Shown: piece by piece, positions 63,596 to 64,000 of the stretch
How the letters are laid out: every line of letters starts with the position of its first letter
Numbering within the stretch: the stretch's first letter is position 1
DNA from: an uncultured Octadecabacter sp.
GTDB lineage: Bacteria > Pseudomonadota > Alphaproteobacteria > Rhodobacterales > Rhodobacteraceae
Assembly: GCA_937891785.1 (NCBI GenBank)
Contig: CALAGN010000071.1
Location: forward strand, 47,463-111,462
Length of the DNA stretch: 64,000 nt
Direction: 5' to 3'
Translations under genes and position numbers: made by a program
The notes under the pieces: model-generated
Seen by the model: only the letters and a program-made list of their open reading frames with translations
What the model was told of the DNA's origin: nothing
Database searches by the model: none

Positions 63596-63615
63596 TTGCG
63601 ATTCAGTAATCGCAA
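63596..63615. promoter_or_regulatory. Candidate palindromic operator TTGCGATT-CAGT-AATCGCAA
   Basis: Perfect 8 bp inverted repeat, 4 nt spacer, 20 bp upstream of ATG at 63636. Confidence 0.45.
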
Positions 63616-63635
63616 GTTTGAATAAGGGCAGTCGA

Positions 63636-64000
63636 ATGCAGTTATCAGTTTCGTTTCAAAACACGCGTGACGGCAAGGCTGGCGCTGGTCCGGTCACGGT
63701 TGGATGGTTTCTGAACGTTCAAAAGGGCGGCATCATTTACTACCCGCAAGAAAGGGTCCGCTCGGCTGATCTTGACCGGACACATGCGAAGTCTGCGTCG
63801 CGCTGCCCCGCTGTGATCAACATGGAAAGCCGCTATTTCGTAGTGCGCTGCCCGTTTGATTTGCATATCGGATTCGAAAGCGACAAAGACGGAAAAGGCG
63901 TGCTGAAAAACCTTGCTGGTGCCAAAAGTGGCATTCGTGCAAATAAACTAGGTGAAAAGCTGCACCGGACTACCGAGTCAGAATGGCGTTACCCCGGTAT
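63636..64000 (+). CDS. Uncharacterised protein, truncated at window edge
   Basis: Open frame from ATG: MQLSVSFQNTRDGKAGAGPVTVGWFLNVQKGGIIYYPQERVRSADLDRTHAKSASRCPAVINMESRYFVVRCPFDLHIGFESDKDGKGVLKNLAG... Confidence 0.7.
   Translation, partial: MQLSVSFQNTRDGKAGAGPVTVGWFLNVQKGGIIYYPQERVRSADLDRTHAKSASRCPAVINMESRYFVVRCPFDLHIGFESDKDGKGVLKNLAGAKSGIRANKLGEKLHRTTESEWRYPG

Noticed and set aside
1-64000. CRISPR arrays, IS elements, prophage, toxin-antitoxin or defence systems
   Set aside because: No repeat-spacer pattern, transposase, integrase, phage structural or recognisable defence proteins in the ORF track

Overview
The window is a contiguous, gene-dense, core-genome-like segment of an alphaproteobacterial chromosome, most like the Rhodobacteraceae/Roseobacter group judging by gene order and protein families. 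I found no CRISPR arrays, IS elements, prophage or rRNA. About 60 CDS and one tRNA are supportable. The main blocks are: ribokinase-maeB-mutS-grpE-hrcA-rph-rdgB-hemW; parB-parA-rsmG-mnmG-mnmE-rho facing maf-aroE-coaE-dnaQ, with two perfect parS sites and a ~520 bp non-coding gap carrying DnaA boxes (candidate oriC); secB-fxsA-tim44-mltA-smr; hslUV-trxA-addAB-murU-amgK-tsaE; a PAS protein without a kinase core next to regB-senC-regA; ahcY; gpsA-tsaD-hemD-mic60-hemY; tRNA-Thr(CGT); a ynjBCD/ynjF-like transporter cluster; msrBA; and a sugar-acid dehydratase/dehydrogenase/hyuA cluster. I did not find a clearly unprecedented system. The best leads are the candidate replication origin, the ynj-type transporter of unknown substrate, a zinc-ribbon tail on HemY, the apparently kinase-less PAS protein, a candidate sRNA bounded by two terminators, an HD-domain protein that may be an oxygenase, and a palindromic operator upstream of the last (truncated) ORF.
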